Source of the DNA: Oscillospiraceae bacterium
Lineage (GTDB): Bacteria > Bacillota > Clostridia > Oscillospirales > Oscillospiraceae
NCBI GenBank assembly: GCA_015068395.1
Contig: SVKP01000115.1
Coordinates: forward strand, 1 to 64,000
Length of the DNA: 64,000 bases
Direction: 5' to 3'
The position numbers and the translations under genes are program-made. The notes below the pieces were generated by a model. It did no database searches. It was given only the letters and a program-made list of their open reading frames with translations, and was not told where the DNA came from. Numbering within the stretch: position 1 is the first letter of the stretch; every line of letters starts with the position of its first letter. Below are positions 55,854 to 64,000 of the stretch, in pieces.

Positions 55854-57575
55854 TTACAGTCCCAAAACGGACAAGTCATATACCCGCATAAGCGGTGTTT
55901 CTTCTTTCAGGATGTCAAGCAGTCGGTCAGCTTCCGCCAAAACGTCCGGCGCGTCGTCGTGCAGCGTGTAACCCTCGCCCTCATAGGCAAGCACCTGACT
56001 ATAAAAAGGCTCGTCATCGTCGCAAAACACAATGAAACCACTGTCGACCTTGCCGCCGATTGCCCTGATTTTGTTTTCCTTGTTCTTCGTCTGCCGCTCA
56101 TTGATGATCTCGATGCGGCGGCGCTTCAAGGTGTCGTGTGCCTCGATGCGCTTGCGGATTTCGCGGACATCCGCGCCGTTAAAGGTGTTTTTCTCCACCC
56201 AAACGAAAGAAATGTCCTCGAACGTCTCCAAGAGCTGAATCACACGGTCGACATAGGCGTCAAAGCTGTATCGCTCGATCTCGCCTCTGCGCACCCAGCG
56301 AAAACCGTTGCTTGTCTTCCCTGCGACGCAAAGCGCCGTATAGTCATTCTCTTTGTTTGTCTCGACCGCCGGATCGCAAACCAAAATTGTCAAATCGAAA
56401 TCGTTGTCCTCGATCTCTGCGGCGGGAACATGCTTGACCGCATGGAACGCCTTTTCTCCGACCTTGCTGACGTCGTTTTGCAGCTCTTGCTTGAAAGCGG
56501 ATGGATTCGCATAGTAGTCAAGCGCCAAGTCAAGACAGTTGTACTTGTCAGGCCATAGCGTTTTGAATTGCATTTCCGCCTCATGCGCGTAATAGTATTC
56601 TGTCGCGTTGTCTTTTGCTAACATATCCTTAGCATTGAACAGGATCGCCTTGAACTTTGCCCAATGCCCCGAATTGAAAAATGCGTCCACGTCGGCGACA
56701 TCCACGGCGCGCCGAACGATATGCTTATAGCTGCTGTCATTCAACAGCCTGCTCATAAAACAGTCACGGTGCATCAGTGTACCCAGCACGACAAACTTTG
56801 TCGCCTGCTTGACCTTCTTTCCGTTGCGAAAGACGGCAGTGTCGCCGGCATAGGTGCAATCTTCCACCCAAGTATTATATTTGCGGTCACGCGCCTCCTG
56901 CGTCAGGATGTCGCTTTTGCCCTGATAATCGTCGGCAATAATGAGGCTCGGCCTGTGATTTCCGAACTTCTTGCCGCGCATGGAGCTTGTGGAGCTGATT
57001 GCCTGCACCTTTGTATGGTTTGTTAGCTCCAATTCAAGGGAATTGCAGACAAAACGCTTGTTTCTTGGGTCAAGCAGTTTGCCGAAAGCGGCGTTGATAT
57101 AAGGGTTTTCCTCCAGCGCCGTGCGGACATTCCGCACAAATTCGGTAGCGTCCTGCTCCGTTTTGCCGCAAATCAGCGTATAAACGGACAATTTATAACA
57201 ATGCGCCCACACGGTAAGCGCAAAATCGCAGGTAGTTGTCTTGGAAGAGCCGCGCGGCATGACAAGCTCCAGTTTATCGTAGGCGTCGCGGATAAACATG
57301 TCTTCGAGAGCGTCCCACACCTCATAATGGATAGGGGCAAGCTCGCGCGCGGTGTTGTCCGGTTTTGGCCTGAATGTGTCTTGAAGGAAGTAGCGGCAGA
57401 AAAACGGCAGAGATTCCCGCCCAATAATGAACGCAAGCCCGTCGCGCCCCCAAAGGTTGCCGCCGTACTGCTCCAGAATCTTTTGCGCGTTGTCGACGCC
57501 GTATAGATCGGTGACGGTCTGGAACAGCAGCGCCATGTCTTCCGGCGTGACGATCTGGTTGATGTTCTTCGCCAT
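55854..57575 (-). CDS. Phage terminase large subunit
   Basis: VMPRGSSKTTTCDFAL ATPase motif; SLIIADDYQ; nuclease-domain residues LTILVCDPAVETNKENDYTA. Confidence 0.9.
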   Translation of the reverse strand: MAKNINQIVTPEDMALLFQTVTDLYGVDNAQKILEQYGGNLWGRDGLAFIIGRESLPFFCRYFLQDTFRPKPDNTARELAPIHYEVWDALEDMFIRDAYDKLELVMPRGSSKTTTCDFALTVWAHCYKLSVYTLICGKTEQDATEFVRNVRTALEENPYINAAFGKLLDPRNKRFVCNSLELELTNHTKVQAISSTSSMRGKKFGNHRPSLIIADDYQGKSDILTQEARDRKYNTWVEDCTYAGDTAVFRNGKKVKQATKFVVLGTLMHRDCFMSRLLNDSSYKHIVRRAVDVADVDAFFNSGHWAKFKAILFNAKDMLAKDNATEYYYAHEAEMQFKTLWPDKYNCLDLALDYYANPSAFKQELQNDVSKVGEKAFHAVKHVPAAEIEDNDFDLTILVCDPAVETNKENDYTALCVAGKTSNGFRWVRRGEIERYSFDAYVDRVIQLLETFEDISFVWVEKNTFNGADVREIRKRIEAHDTLKRRRIEIINERQTKNKENKIRAIGGKVDSGFIVFCDDDEPFYSQVLAYEGEGYTLHDDAPDVLAEADRLLDILKEETPLMRVYDLSVLGL

Positions 57576-57775
57576 CACAAAACCCCCTCCCGCCAAAAGA
57601 AGTATTGCAGCGCAGGCGTGAAAGCAAAAAGCGCCTGTTCTTTGCTCGTCTTGCCGTCGCTTGAAATGCTGAAACAGCCCTCAATCTCCACATCTTCACG
57701 ATATGGCAGGCGAGAAAATCCGGCGCTTTCAAGGTCAGCAATCGCGCCCGCGCCGCAAGCAACGATGTATTTCAT
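57575..57775 (-). CDS. Small phage hypothetical protein
   Basis: 66 aa; overlaps terminase start. Confidence 0.5.
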   Translation of the reverse strand: MKYIVACGAGAIADLESAGFSRLPYREDVEIEGCFSISSDGKTSKEQALFAFTPALQYFFWREGVL

Positions 57776-57787
57776 GGCTGCGCCTCC

Positions 57788-57946
57788 TTATTTTCCGTGC
57801 CGCAGGAAATAGCGGAAGAAAGCCTTAGTGTCCGGCGATTTTCCGATAACGATGTGAAAACCGTCGTCGTGCTCTTCAAAGGTGTACTTCTCCTTAAAGG
57901 CGTGCTTCAACGCTTCAAGGAATGTCGGCGGCGTGATCTCACTCAT
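57788..57946 (-). CDS. Small phage hypothetical protein, 52 aa
   Basis: Hand translation MSEITPPTFLEALKHAFKEKYTFEEHDDGFHIVIGKSPDTKAFFRYFLRHGK*. Confidence 0.5.
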   Translation of the reverse strand: MSEITPPTFLEALKHAFKEKYTFEEHDDGFHIVIGKSPDTKAFFRYFLRHGK

Positions 57947-58304
57947 GATGAACACCGTCCTTAGTCGGTTCAGATAAGAACGGCGCGAGAATCTTCCGCG
58001 TGACCTCAGTATCTTCTACCATCCAGACTTTTGCGCCAGGGAAAGCCTTATCAGGCGATATAGCATAGATCGTGTGGAGCATCTCAGCATCCGCAAGGGC
58101 ATAAAGCGCACGCTGATCGCATACAACAATGCCGCGATTCCGCTGCGCTTTCTTGGCCGGTCTCTTCTTTGCTTTGGGCTTTTCGGGCTGGACTTTCTCA
58201 GCCTTGGGCTTTTCGTCCGGCTGCGTAGGCTCCAGATCCGCCAGAGTCTTCAGCATGTCCTGCATGATACACAGCTTCATTTCGTCATAGGCTTGCTTTG
58301 TCAT
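57939..58304 (-). CDS. Phage hypothetical protein with Lys/Pro linker
   Basis: EPTQPDEKPKAEKVQPEKPKAKKRPAKKAQRNRG. Confidence 0.55.
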   Translation of the reverse strand: MTKQAYDEMKLCIMQDMLKTLADLEPTQPDEKPKAEKVQPEKPKAKKRPAKKAQRNRGIVVCDQRALYALADAEMLHTIYAISPDKAFPGAKVWMVEDTEVTRKILAPFLSEPTKDGVHHE

Positions 58305-58444
58305 AACGTGTCCTTTCGGTTTGAAAATTTTGCAAAAAATTGTGAGGGGAACCGAAACCGCCGCGCGCGCCGTCAGAAATAGAAACCTACCCCCTAACGA
58401 CGCAAGAAGACCGCGCCCAAATGAGGCACGGTCTTTCTATCGCG

Positions 58445-59128
58445 TCAAGCTCCGGCTCCCCGTAGCTGCGCCTTATATGTGTAAAAAGTGTTTCGAGAAA
58501 TTCCAGCGAGCTTCATAACGTCTTTATCACTCAGCGTTCCGCCGAAATCCTTTGAATGTTCAAGTATGATCTGCTTTGCCGCCTTACTCTTCTTCGTCGT
58601 CAGCTTTGCCCCTGGTACTTGCCCGATTTGCTTACCATTGAGGCGCGCCGTTTCGATACCTTCCTTTGTGCGTTGGTGCAAGTCGCTGACTTCCTTTTCA
58701 GCCTGTTCAAAAGCAAGTCTTATCTGCTCCTTGGCCAGTGCCATGAGGTAGCGGTTTACACCCTCCAGTATCAGGTCGACGGTGGTGCCGGTCATAGGGA
58801 CGGCGCTTTCAAGCGTGGCCTTGTATGTGCCGGTGTTGATATGTGGCTCTTTCAGGAAAACCAGCTCGACGCCCTTTTGATAAAGCGCCTCGTATGTCTC
58901 GAATCCCTCGGCGGCGTTGCGGCTCATACGGGAAACGCTGTCAAAGACAATCGTATCTCCCGCCTTGATCTTCTTTATCAGCTTGTTCCATTCTCTACGG
59001 TCGATCTCCGTACCCGTATAAACTTCCTGCACAATAACAGCGTTGGGGAAAGCCTGCTTGATGTTCCTGATCTGCCGGTCGATGTTCTGCGTCGGCCTGC
59101 TGATTCGGGCATATCCGTACATGCACAT
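58445..59128 (-). CDS. Small serine resolvase/invertase-type recombinase
   Basis: YGYARISRPTQNIDRQIRNIKQAFPNA, FDSVSRMSRNAAEGF; C-terminal HTH. Confidence 0.9.
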   Translation of the reverse strand: MCMYGYARISRPTQNIDRQIRNIKQAFPNAVIVQEVYTGTEIDRREWNKLIKKIKAGDTIVFDSVSRMSRNAAEGFETYEALYQKGVELVFLKEPHINTGTYKATLESAVPMTGTTVDLILEGVNRYLMALAKEQIRLAFEQAEKEVSDLHQRTKEGIETARLNGKQIGQVPGAKLTTKKSKAAKQIILEHSKDFGGTLSDKDVMKLAGISRNTFYTYKAQLRGAGA

Positions 59129-59259
59129 AGCTTTATCTCCTATCGGCGTAGTGTAAAATCTGACGTTCGTTAGATTCGATACCACTATACTAAACCATGT
59201 CGGCGCTAAAGTCAAGCAGTTTTGATACTTTTCCCTAATACGTTACTTTTGGTACTACC

Positions 59260-59544
59260 TTAGTCGTCGTACCTGAAAGCCATTTTAAGCCCTGCGACGT
59301 CATCATTGACGACAAGGCTCTTGATTCGGCAGTTGCTACCAATCCACGCGCCATTTACCGCCGTCCAGGTGAAACCGTCCATTGTGAACGTGAACGCGCT
59401 CGCGGCGTGCAGTTCAAGGAAATGCAGCTCGTCCGCTTTCCAGTTGGGACGGCGCGCCTTGATCTCACGGTAAATGTATGCCGTGACGTCATCGCCCGCG
59501 CTGAAATCGTGTTCCAGATAGCCGGCGTTTCTCAGCTCATTCAT
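59260..59544 (-). CDS. Phage hypothetical protein
   Basis: 94 aa ORF in operon. Confidence 0.45.
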   Translation of the reverse strand: MNELRNAGYLEHDFSAGDDVTAYIYREIKARRPNWKADELHFLELHAASAFTFTMDGFTWTAVNGAWIGSNCRIKSLVVNDDVAGLKMAFRYDD

Positions 59545-59974
59545 TGTTGGTGTCCTCCTTCTCAGGTTTGTAATATCCGTTCTTCGTTAAGAACTCCTTA
59601 AAGCTGCTGAGTACATCGGCGGCGTCGGTCGTGCCGTCATTCACGTCGATATTGACCTGCTCCGCCGCCTTACCCATAGAACGATCAAGGAGATATTGCA
59701 GCGCACCGCTGCGAACGCGCGCCTCTGTCTTTGGATTCGTTGCAAGCTCTAAAAGCTGACGCATAAGATCATCTGTATTGTTGCGCAGCCTAATATTCGC
59801 GTTCTCCATAATGGAGCGTAAACGGCGGTCAAGCTCTGCCTTTACCTCCGCTTCCTTGCTATAATTCCAAATGCTCTGTCGCGTCACTCCAATCCTGTCC
59901 GCAATCTGAGCGTTTGTCAACTGCGGTTGACTGATTTTCAGCTCGATATATTGCTGTCTGAAATAATCAAGCAT
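59537..59974 (-). CDS. Phage terminase small subunit-like/HTH protein
   Basis: LTNAQIADRIGVTRQSIWNYSKEAEVKAEL; position upstream of terminase large. Confidence 0.6.
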   Translation of the reverse strand: MLDYFRQQYIELKISQPQLTNAQIADRIGVTRQSIWNYSKEAEVKAELDRRLRSIMENANIRLRNNTDDLMRQLLELATNPKTEARVRSGALQYLLDRSMGKAAEQVNIDVNDGTTDAADVLSSFKEFLTKNGYYKPEKEDTNNE

Positions 59975-60149
59975 GTGTACCTCCTTTCTATCGAAGAAAT
60001 GCTTTGACAAGTTTTACAGATTTCCTCTGAATAATTTACTTCAATTCCCGCCGAAACGATACCAGCGGGAAAACATGCCATCCCCAAAAGCAAAGGGGAA
60101 ATACACACGAAAAGACTGTGTTTTCGTGTAACTCTGCCTTAAAGCAAAA

Positions 60150-60182
60150 AAATAAAGGCTCAGGCACAAGCCCAAGCCTTAT
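60150..60182 (-). terminator. Minus-strand terminator
   Basis: AAGGCTTGGGC-TTGT-GCCTGAGCCTT followed by TATTTTTTT on minus strand. Confidence 0.75.
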
Positions 60183-60184
60183 AA

Positions 60185-60772
60185 TCAAAATGGCAGATCG
60201 TCCGCCGCCTCTACCTCACAAACAGCTTCAGCTACATAGGGACGATCATTTGCAGGACGTTCATACGTTTCAACGTCTCCGTCAAACTCTTCTTCGTCCT
60301 CGTCTGCTACTTCCGAAAAATCGTTGTAAGGTTGACGATCCCCTTTAGTTGTTTTTGTAGTTGCTGTTGTAGTTGTAGTTGGATACGGGTCGTTATCGCT
60401 CGTTATCGGTCGATGTCGACCGTTATCGACCGTTATCGGTCGATGTCGGTCGTTATCGGTCGATAATTCCTTCTCTTTATACGCATCGAACGAAAGCGGC
60501 TCTTGGTTGTGCCGCTTGCTTTCGCGCGAGTACACAGCATATCGCCGCTGTATGATCGCCTCATTATAGCGCGCCTCGTCTCGATCTAAGCACGTTTTTA
60601 TACTTCCCCATGCCATTTTAAGAATACGATCATCGAACGATGGTTCGATTGAGCTTTTCGCATAATCGAACGATGCGCGGAACAGCCGGCCTAACTCTTC
60701 GTCGTTCAGTTGTTCAAGCAGCGGTTCAACCGTGTCAAAATACAGTAAGATTCCAGGTCTTCCCTTGGCCAT
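60185..60772 (-). CDS. Phage DUF6291-like protein
   Basis: GILLYFDTVEPLLEQLNDEELGRLFRASFDYAKSS. Confidence 0.65.
   Translation of the reverse strand: MAKGRPGILLYFDTVEPLLEQLNDEELGRLFRASFDYAKSSIEPSFDDRILKMAWGSIKTCLDRDEARYNEAIIQRRYAVYSRESKRHNQEPLSFDAYKEKELSTDNDRHRPITVDNGRHRPITSDNDPYPTTTTTATTKTTKGDRQPYNDFSEVADEDEEEFDGDVETYERPANDRPYVAEAVCEVEAADDLPF
60391..60460 (-). repeat. Seven contiguous 10-bp units (CGTTATCGGT-like), iteron-like
   Basis: cgttatcgct cgttatcggt cgatgtcgac cgttatcgac cgttatcggt cgatgtcggt cgttatcggt. Confidence 0.9.
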
Positions 60773-60784
60773 ACACGCGCCGCC

Positions 60785-61189
60785 TCACTTCCAGCCGTAG
60801 GCGTCGCGCACCATCTTCTTGCGCGTTTCAGGCAGTGACATAAGGAATTGACGGCGTTTGTCTTCGTCCCATGTCCGATATGCCATAAGGACGCCGACAT
60901 TGCAGAAGGTGAAACCGTAAAGGTCGATCTGTTCGGGGCTTGTGTTCGGAAAAGCATCCATGACGCCGCCGACATAGCTCCAAAAGTGACGATCGTTCTT
61001 GCATTTTGCCTGACGCTTGTTCATCTCTTTCAGCGCCGCAGCGAGCTGAGGCGTCCGATGAAAAATAAAGACATCATGGCAATTTGCGAAAAATTCAACA
61101 TTTTTCGGCTCAAATCCCTTGTCAAGCAGCGCAAGACCAGTGCGGACGTCAACACGTTCGTTCGGAAAACCGTTCGGATAGAGGCACAT
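60785..61189 (-). CDS. Phage hypothetical protein
   Basis: Start at MCLYPNGFPNERVDVRTG; overlaps neighbouring stop. Confidence 0.5.
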   Translation of the reverse strand: MCLYPNGFPNERVDVRTGLALLDKGFEPKNVEFFANCHDVFIFHRTPQLAAALKEMNKRQAKCKNDRHFWSYVGGVMDAFPNTSPEQIDLYGFTFCNVGVLMAYRTWDEDKRRQFLMSLPETRKKMVRDAYGWK

Positions 61190-61698
61190 TATTCCACCTC
61201 CTTGCCGCCGACAAATGTACGGGCATTGTCTCCGCTGATCGCGCAGAAATTGCCGCACGCCTGCAAGATCGTCTCGCGTTCCTCGTCGGTCTGCGCGGCG
61301 TTGTATTTGGCGCGTTGCTGAGACGTCAGCGCCGCATACCGCAGCACATCGACGACACGCCGGTCGTTCCTGATCGCGTTCAAGACGCGCTCCACGGTGA
61401 CGCCATGCACGCGCGCGATGGTCTCGACGTTCTGGTTGCCAATCAAATAAAGGTCTGCAAGCGCTTCGTTGCTGACGTTTTGTGTCGTTTTCTTCGTCTC
61501 CGGCTTGTTTGCCTTTGCGCGCGCGGACTCAGCGATATAGTCAGCACAAGCGGCCTCAAACTCAGGCGTAGAATCAAACAGCCAAACCGTTTTCGTCATG
61601 TCTCGCGCATTTGGAGCCTGTGAAACAGGCATAAAGCCCTGATTGATAAGAGCTTGCGCCATTCCGTAGGTGTAGATCATTCTTTGTCTCGTTTTCAT
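61189..61698 (-). CDS. Phage hypothetical protein
   Basis: Start reassigned to MKTRQRMIYTYGMAQALINQG. Confidence 0.5.
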   Translation of the reverse strand: MKTRQRMIYTYGMAQALINQGFMPVSQAPNARDMTKTVWLFDSTPEFEAACADYIAESARAKANKPETKKTTQNVSNEALADLYLIGNQNVETIARVHGVTVERVLNAIRNDRRVVDVLRYAALTSQQRAKYNAAQTDEERETILQACGNFCAISGDNARTFVGGKEVE

Positions 61699-62083
61699 GT
61701 GTTTTGTCCTTTCTTGTAATGTGTTTTGTTTTGAAATTACGGGACGATGGCAGCATATCCCAAGGCAGCCGGCAGGCAAACCAAGAAGACGTGATACCAT
61801 CGCCCCGCAAGGCGGCGCACGGTCGCTTAAACGGCCAAAAGGCCGCAGACATGTCACACCATCCACCCTTACAGTTGACAATGGACGCCCGTTTTATGTA
61901 GGAGGTCGGGCAAAGGGTCAATGATGCAGGTAAGACTGCCACCGTGCGCCTACCGCGTGAAGGTCGCGGCTTGTATATCTACAGCTTGCGCTGTTGATAC
62001 CTGTTGGCGACCGCTCAACGCAAAAAGCGGTCGCCGGTGAAAGAAAGATGTTATACTAAACGGCTTGTGCCGTCAGTACCGTG

Positions 62084-62263
62084 TCAATAGCCGTGCTGCA
62101 CAAGATAGGCGTCCAGCACGGACACCCAGCGGCGCGGTAGGGGTCTACGCCCCGTAATAAACCTATTGATTGTATCAAGTGGCATATTCAGCGTTTTTGC
62201 AACATGTGTTTGACTCGATCCGCTCTGTTCCAGAAAAAGCTGCAGCCTTGTTCTCAGGGGCAT
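62084..62263 (-). CDS. Small XRE-like HTH protein, about 59 aa
   Basis: Hand translation MPLRTRLQLFLEQSGSSQTHVAKTLNMPLDTINRFITGRRPLPRRWVSVLDAYLVQHGY*; stop coordinate may be off by 1. Confidence 0.6.
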   Translation of the reverse strand: MPLRTRLQLFLEQSGSSQTHVAKTLNMPLDTINRFITGRRPLPRRWVSVLDAYLVQHGY

Positions 62264-62283
62264 AATTTCACCTCACTTTTGCC

Positions 62284-62303
62284 ATGTCGAAATTTATCGA
62301 CAT
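62284..62303. promoter_or_regulatory. Palindromic operator-like site
   Basis: ATGTCGA-AATTTA-TCGACAT about 20 bp upstream of the XRE-like start. Confidence 0.6.
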
Positions 62304-62758
62304 AAAAAAATTTGGGTTAGTAGCGGCTGGATATGCCGATTCCAGCCGCACAACCATGTGGAACATCCGCCAGTACGGTAAAATCAAAGGATTTACTTGG
62401 TCTAAAGGCACATTCGTTTCTTGCAAACGTCGGTACTTCCCTTAAAGCTATTTATCTAAACAGAAAAGGAACAAAGCGTAATATAACGACCTATTCCGCA
62501 TGAAAACCGGACATATTTCAGGTTTTGCAGAGTCGGGAAAGCCCGTTATATATCGGCATATTCGGCGCTTAGACTTTCAAAAACAAAAGTGGAAACGCTT
62601 TTCTTTCCCTTAAAGCTCTTTTTGTAATCTATTGGACATTATGCCGTTATATTTCGACTTGTTTTTATGGTAAATTGCTGATTTTTCGATGCAAACATAG
62701 TTTTAATATATCGTTGTATAACGGCTTGTTTATCTTATCGAAATTAGAAAACACAGCG

Positions 62759-63220
62759 TTACACCCGCCCTTGTATTTGCCTCGATCTTATATAGCACTC
62801 AATTTGATATTTGGCGGATTCTCTTGCTTCATCGGTGATACCCTGCGCGCCGTTCTCTAAAAATGCCATTACCAGATTTACAGCGGAGGCGCTGGATTCC
62901 TTTACAAAAACCTCTCGTTTTAGCTCTCTCCCGTCTGCAAGCCGGACTCTGACGATAAAGCCGACGTGCGGGCTTGTGCATGAGGGTATTAGATCAAGGC
63001 AAACGCTGACCATCGCCTTATCCAGTTCATCGGTGATTCTGTCCTCGATCTGCCATTCTTCCGCAGCATTCCACATATCGGCGCGCACCTGCTCTGACAC
63101 CATAGCAATTACAGCCTTACGCACTATCGAATCATCCAGATATGGCAAAATGATACGGTCGGGCGAAATACTTACCCATGAAACAATGTTCTCTCCACTT
63201 ATAAATCCGAAATCAGCCAT
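62759..63220 (-). CDS. Phage hypothetical protein
   Basis: MADFGFISGENIVSWVSISPDRIILPYL; similar layout to 63394-63981. Confidence 0.5.
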   Translation of the reverse strand: MADFGFISGENIVSWVSISPDRIILPYLDDSIVRKAVIAMVSEQVRADMWNAAEEWQIEDRITDELDKAMVSVCLDLIPSCTSPHVGFIVRVRLADGRELKREVFVKESSASAVNLVMAFLENGAQGITDEARESAKYQIECYIRSRQIQGRV

Positions 63221-63393
63221 TCCCTTTACCTCCACACCTTTTTATAATTGAGATAACGGCGGGCATTTTGCCCGCCGCAACCCCATAGCATATCTTACCT
63301 ACCAGGTCTATCAGAGGAAAAATTACTCAGTCCACTGCATTCGCTATTGTTGACAACAGTGACGGCCTCGAATTGTGCATTTTGCAAAGCAAA

Positions 63394-63981
63394 TCAGGAG
63401 AGCGCCGCAAGGATGGTTCTCGGCTGATAACCTTTGTTGACAAGCGCACGGACTGCCGCGCAGCACTCGCGGGACATACCAGCAAGGCCAGCTCCACCGC
63501 TTAGGATAGCGCGGTGCAGGAAACGACCGTGCTGCTTTTCGTAGAAGTCGCGTATATCTGCGCGGAGACCAGGCGCGCCGTCGGCCAGATAGTCCGTGAT
63601 GATGTCAGGCGCAAGCGCATTGCCGGCAGGCGTATAGATTTGCCTTGTAATGCGATGTCCGTCAGGCAGATCGACGCCGATCATAATGCCAGTAAGGGGC
63701 TTTTGTGTCGACACGTCCAAGGTCAAAACCGCTGTAACCGTGCTCTTTTCGAGAATCATCGCGCAGTCTTCACAAAGGCGCTGATTGCCGTCGTCGGTAT
63801 CGGGATAATCGTCAGCCGGCATTACCTCGGCGATTAGTGCCTCGGCATAATAGAGGACGTCGCCCGTTACTGCATACGGCAAATGTATTCTATCGTTGCG
63901 GATGGTGCTCATGCTGAGGATGTTCGCGCGGTCAATCACAAAATTCTGATCTGTCATGTTTTGTTCCTTTCCGCCCGTCAA
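63394..63981 (-). CDS. Phage hypothetical protein
   Basis: MTDQNFVIDRANILSMSTIRNDRIHLPYAV; LPDGHRITRQIY resembles neighbour LADGRELKREVF. Confidence 0.45.
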   Translation of the reverse strand: MTGGKEQNMTDQNFVIDRANILSMSTIRNDRIHLPYAVTGDVLYYAEALIAEVMPADDYPDTDDGNQRLCEDCAMILEKSTVTAVLTLDVSTQKPLTGIMIGVDLPDGHRITRQIYTPAGNALAPDIITDYLADGAPGLRADIRDFYEKQHGRFLHRAILSGGAGLAGMSRECCAAVRALVNKGYQPRTILAALS

Positions 63982-64000
63982 GCCGATAGCGCAGCTTTTT

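Larger units (their letters stand above)
44492..64000. mobile_element. Prophage/prophage-like element integrated in cotJC (left end seen; right end beyond window)
   Basis: Large serine recombinase at the junction, then co-oriented phage tail, head and packaging genes to the window edge. Confidence 0.88.

Noticed and set aside
60391-60460. CRISPR-like array
   Set aside because: 10-bp contiguous units with no spacers; iteron-like, not CRISPR.

Overview
64 kb from a Gram-positive, endospore-forming Firmicute; the gene content suggests a Clostridia/Oscillospiraceae-like genome, but taxonomy is inferred only. Four blocks are visible. (1) 0.1-2.3 kb: housekeeping genes (hflX, YigZ/IMPACT family, tRNA-Pro(CGG)). 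(2) 2.5-27 kb: a signalling gene neighbourhood with three paralogous SpoIIE/RsbU-type PP2C phosphatases, an RsbW-type kinase interrupted by an in-frame amber codon, a STAS anti-anti-sigma protein, a tandem cyclic-nucleotide-binding protein, a GAF-ABC ATPase fusion, an FtsX-type permease with a very long heptad-like insert, secreted HAD-domain proteins (one fused to SLH and a solute-binding domain), a response regulator with a SARP-like C-terminus, and SstT. (3) 27-44 kb: VanX-like dipeptidase, PreA-like enzyme, a decayed SLH/5'-nucleotidase/isochorismatase gene, a CooC / His-rich / CooT nickel-handling trio, NfnAB-like genes, a YtrA-type GntR-ABC operon, a XerC/D-like recombinase, radA, cwlD and cotJ genes. 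(4) 44.49 kb to the window end: a prophage-like element with a large serine recombinase, inserted inside the cotJC (spore manganese catalase) reading frame. Its head and tail genes stop at the tape measure, with no recognisable baseplate or lysis genes before the recombinase. Main candidates for follow-up: the cotJC-interrupting element as a possible sporulation-controlled (skin-like) rearrangement, and the partner-switching cluster. No searches were run; all family calls are from reading the translations.
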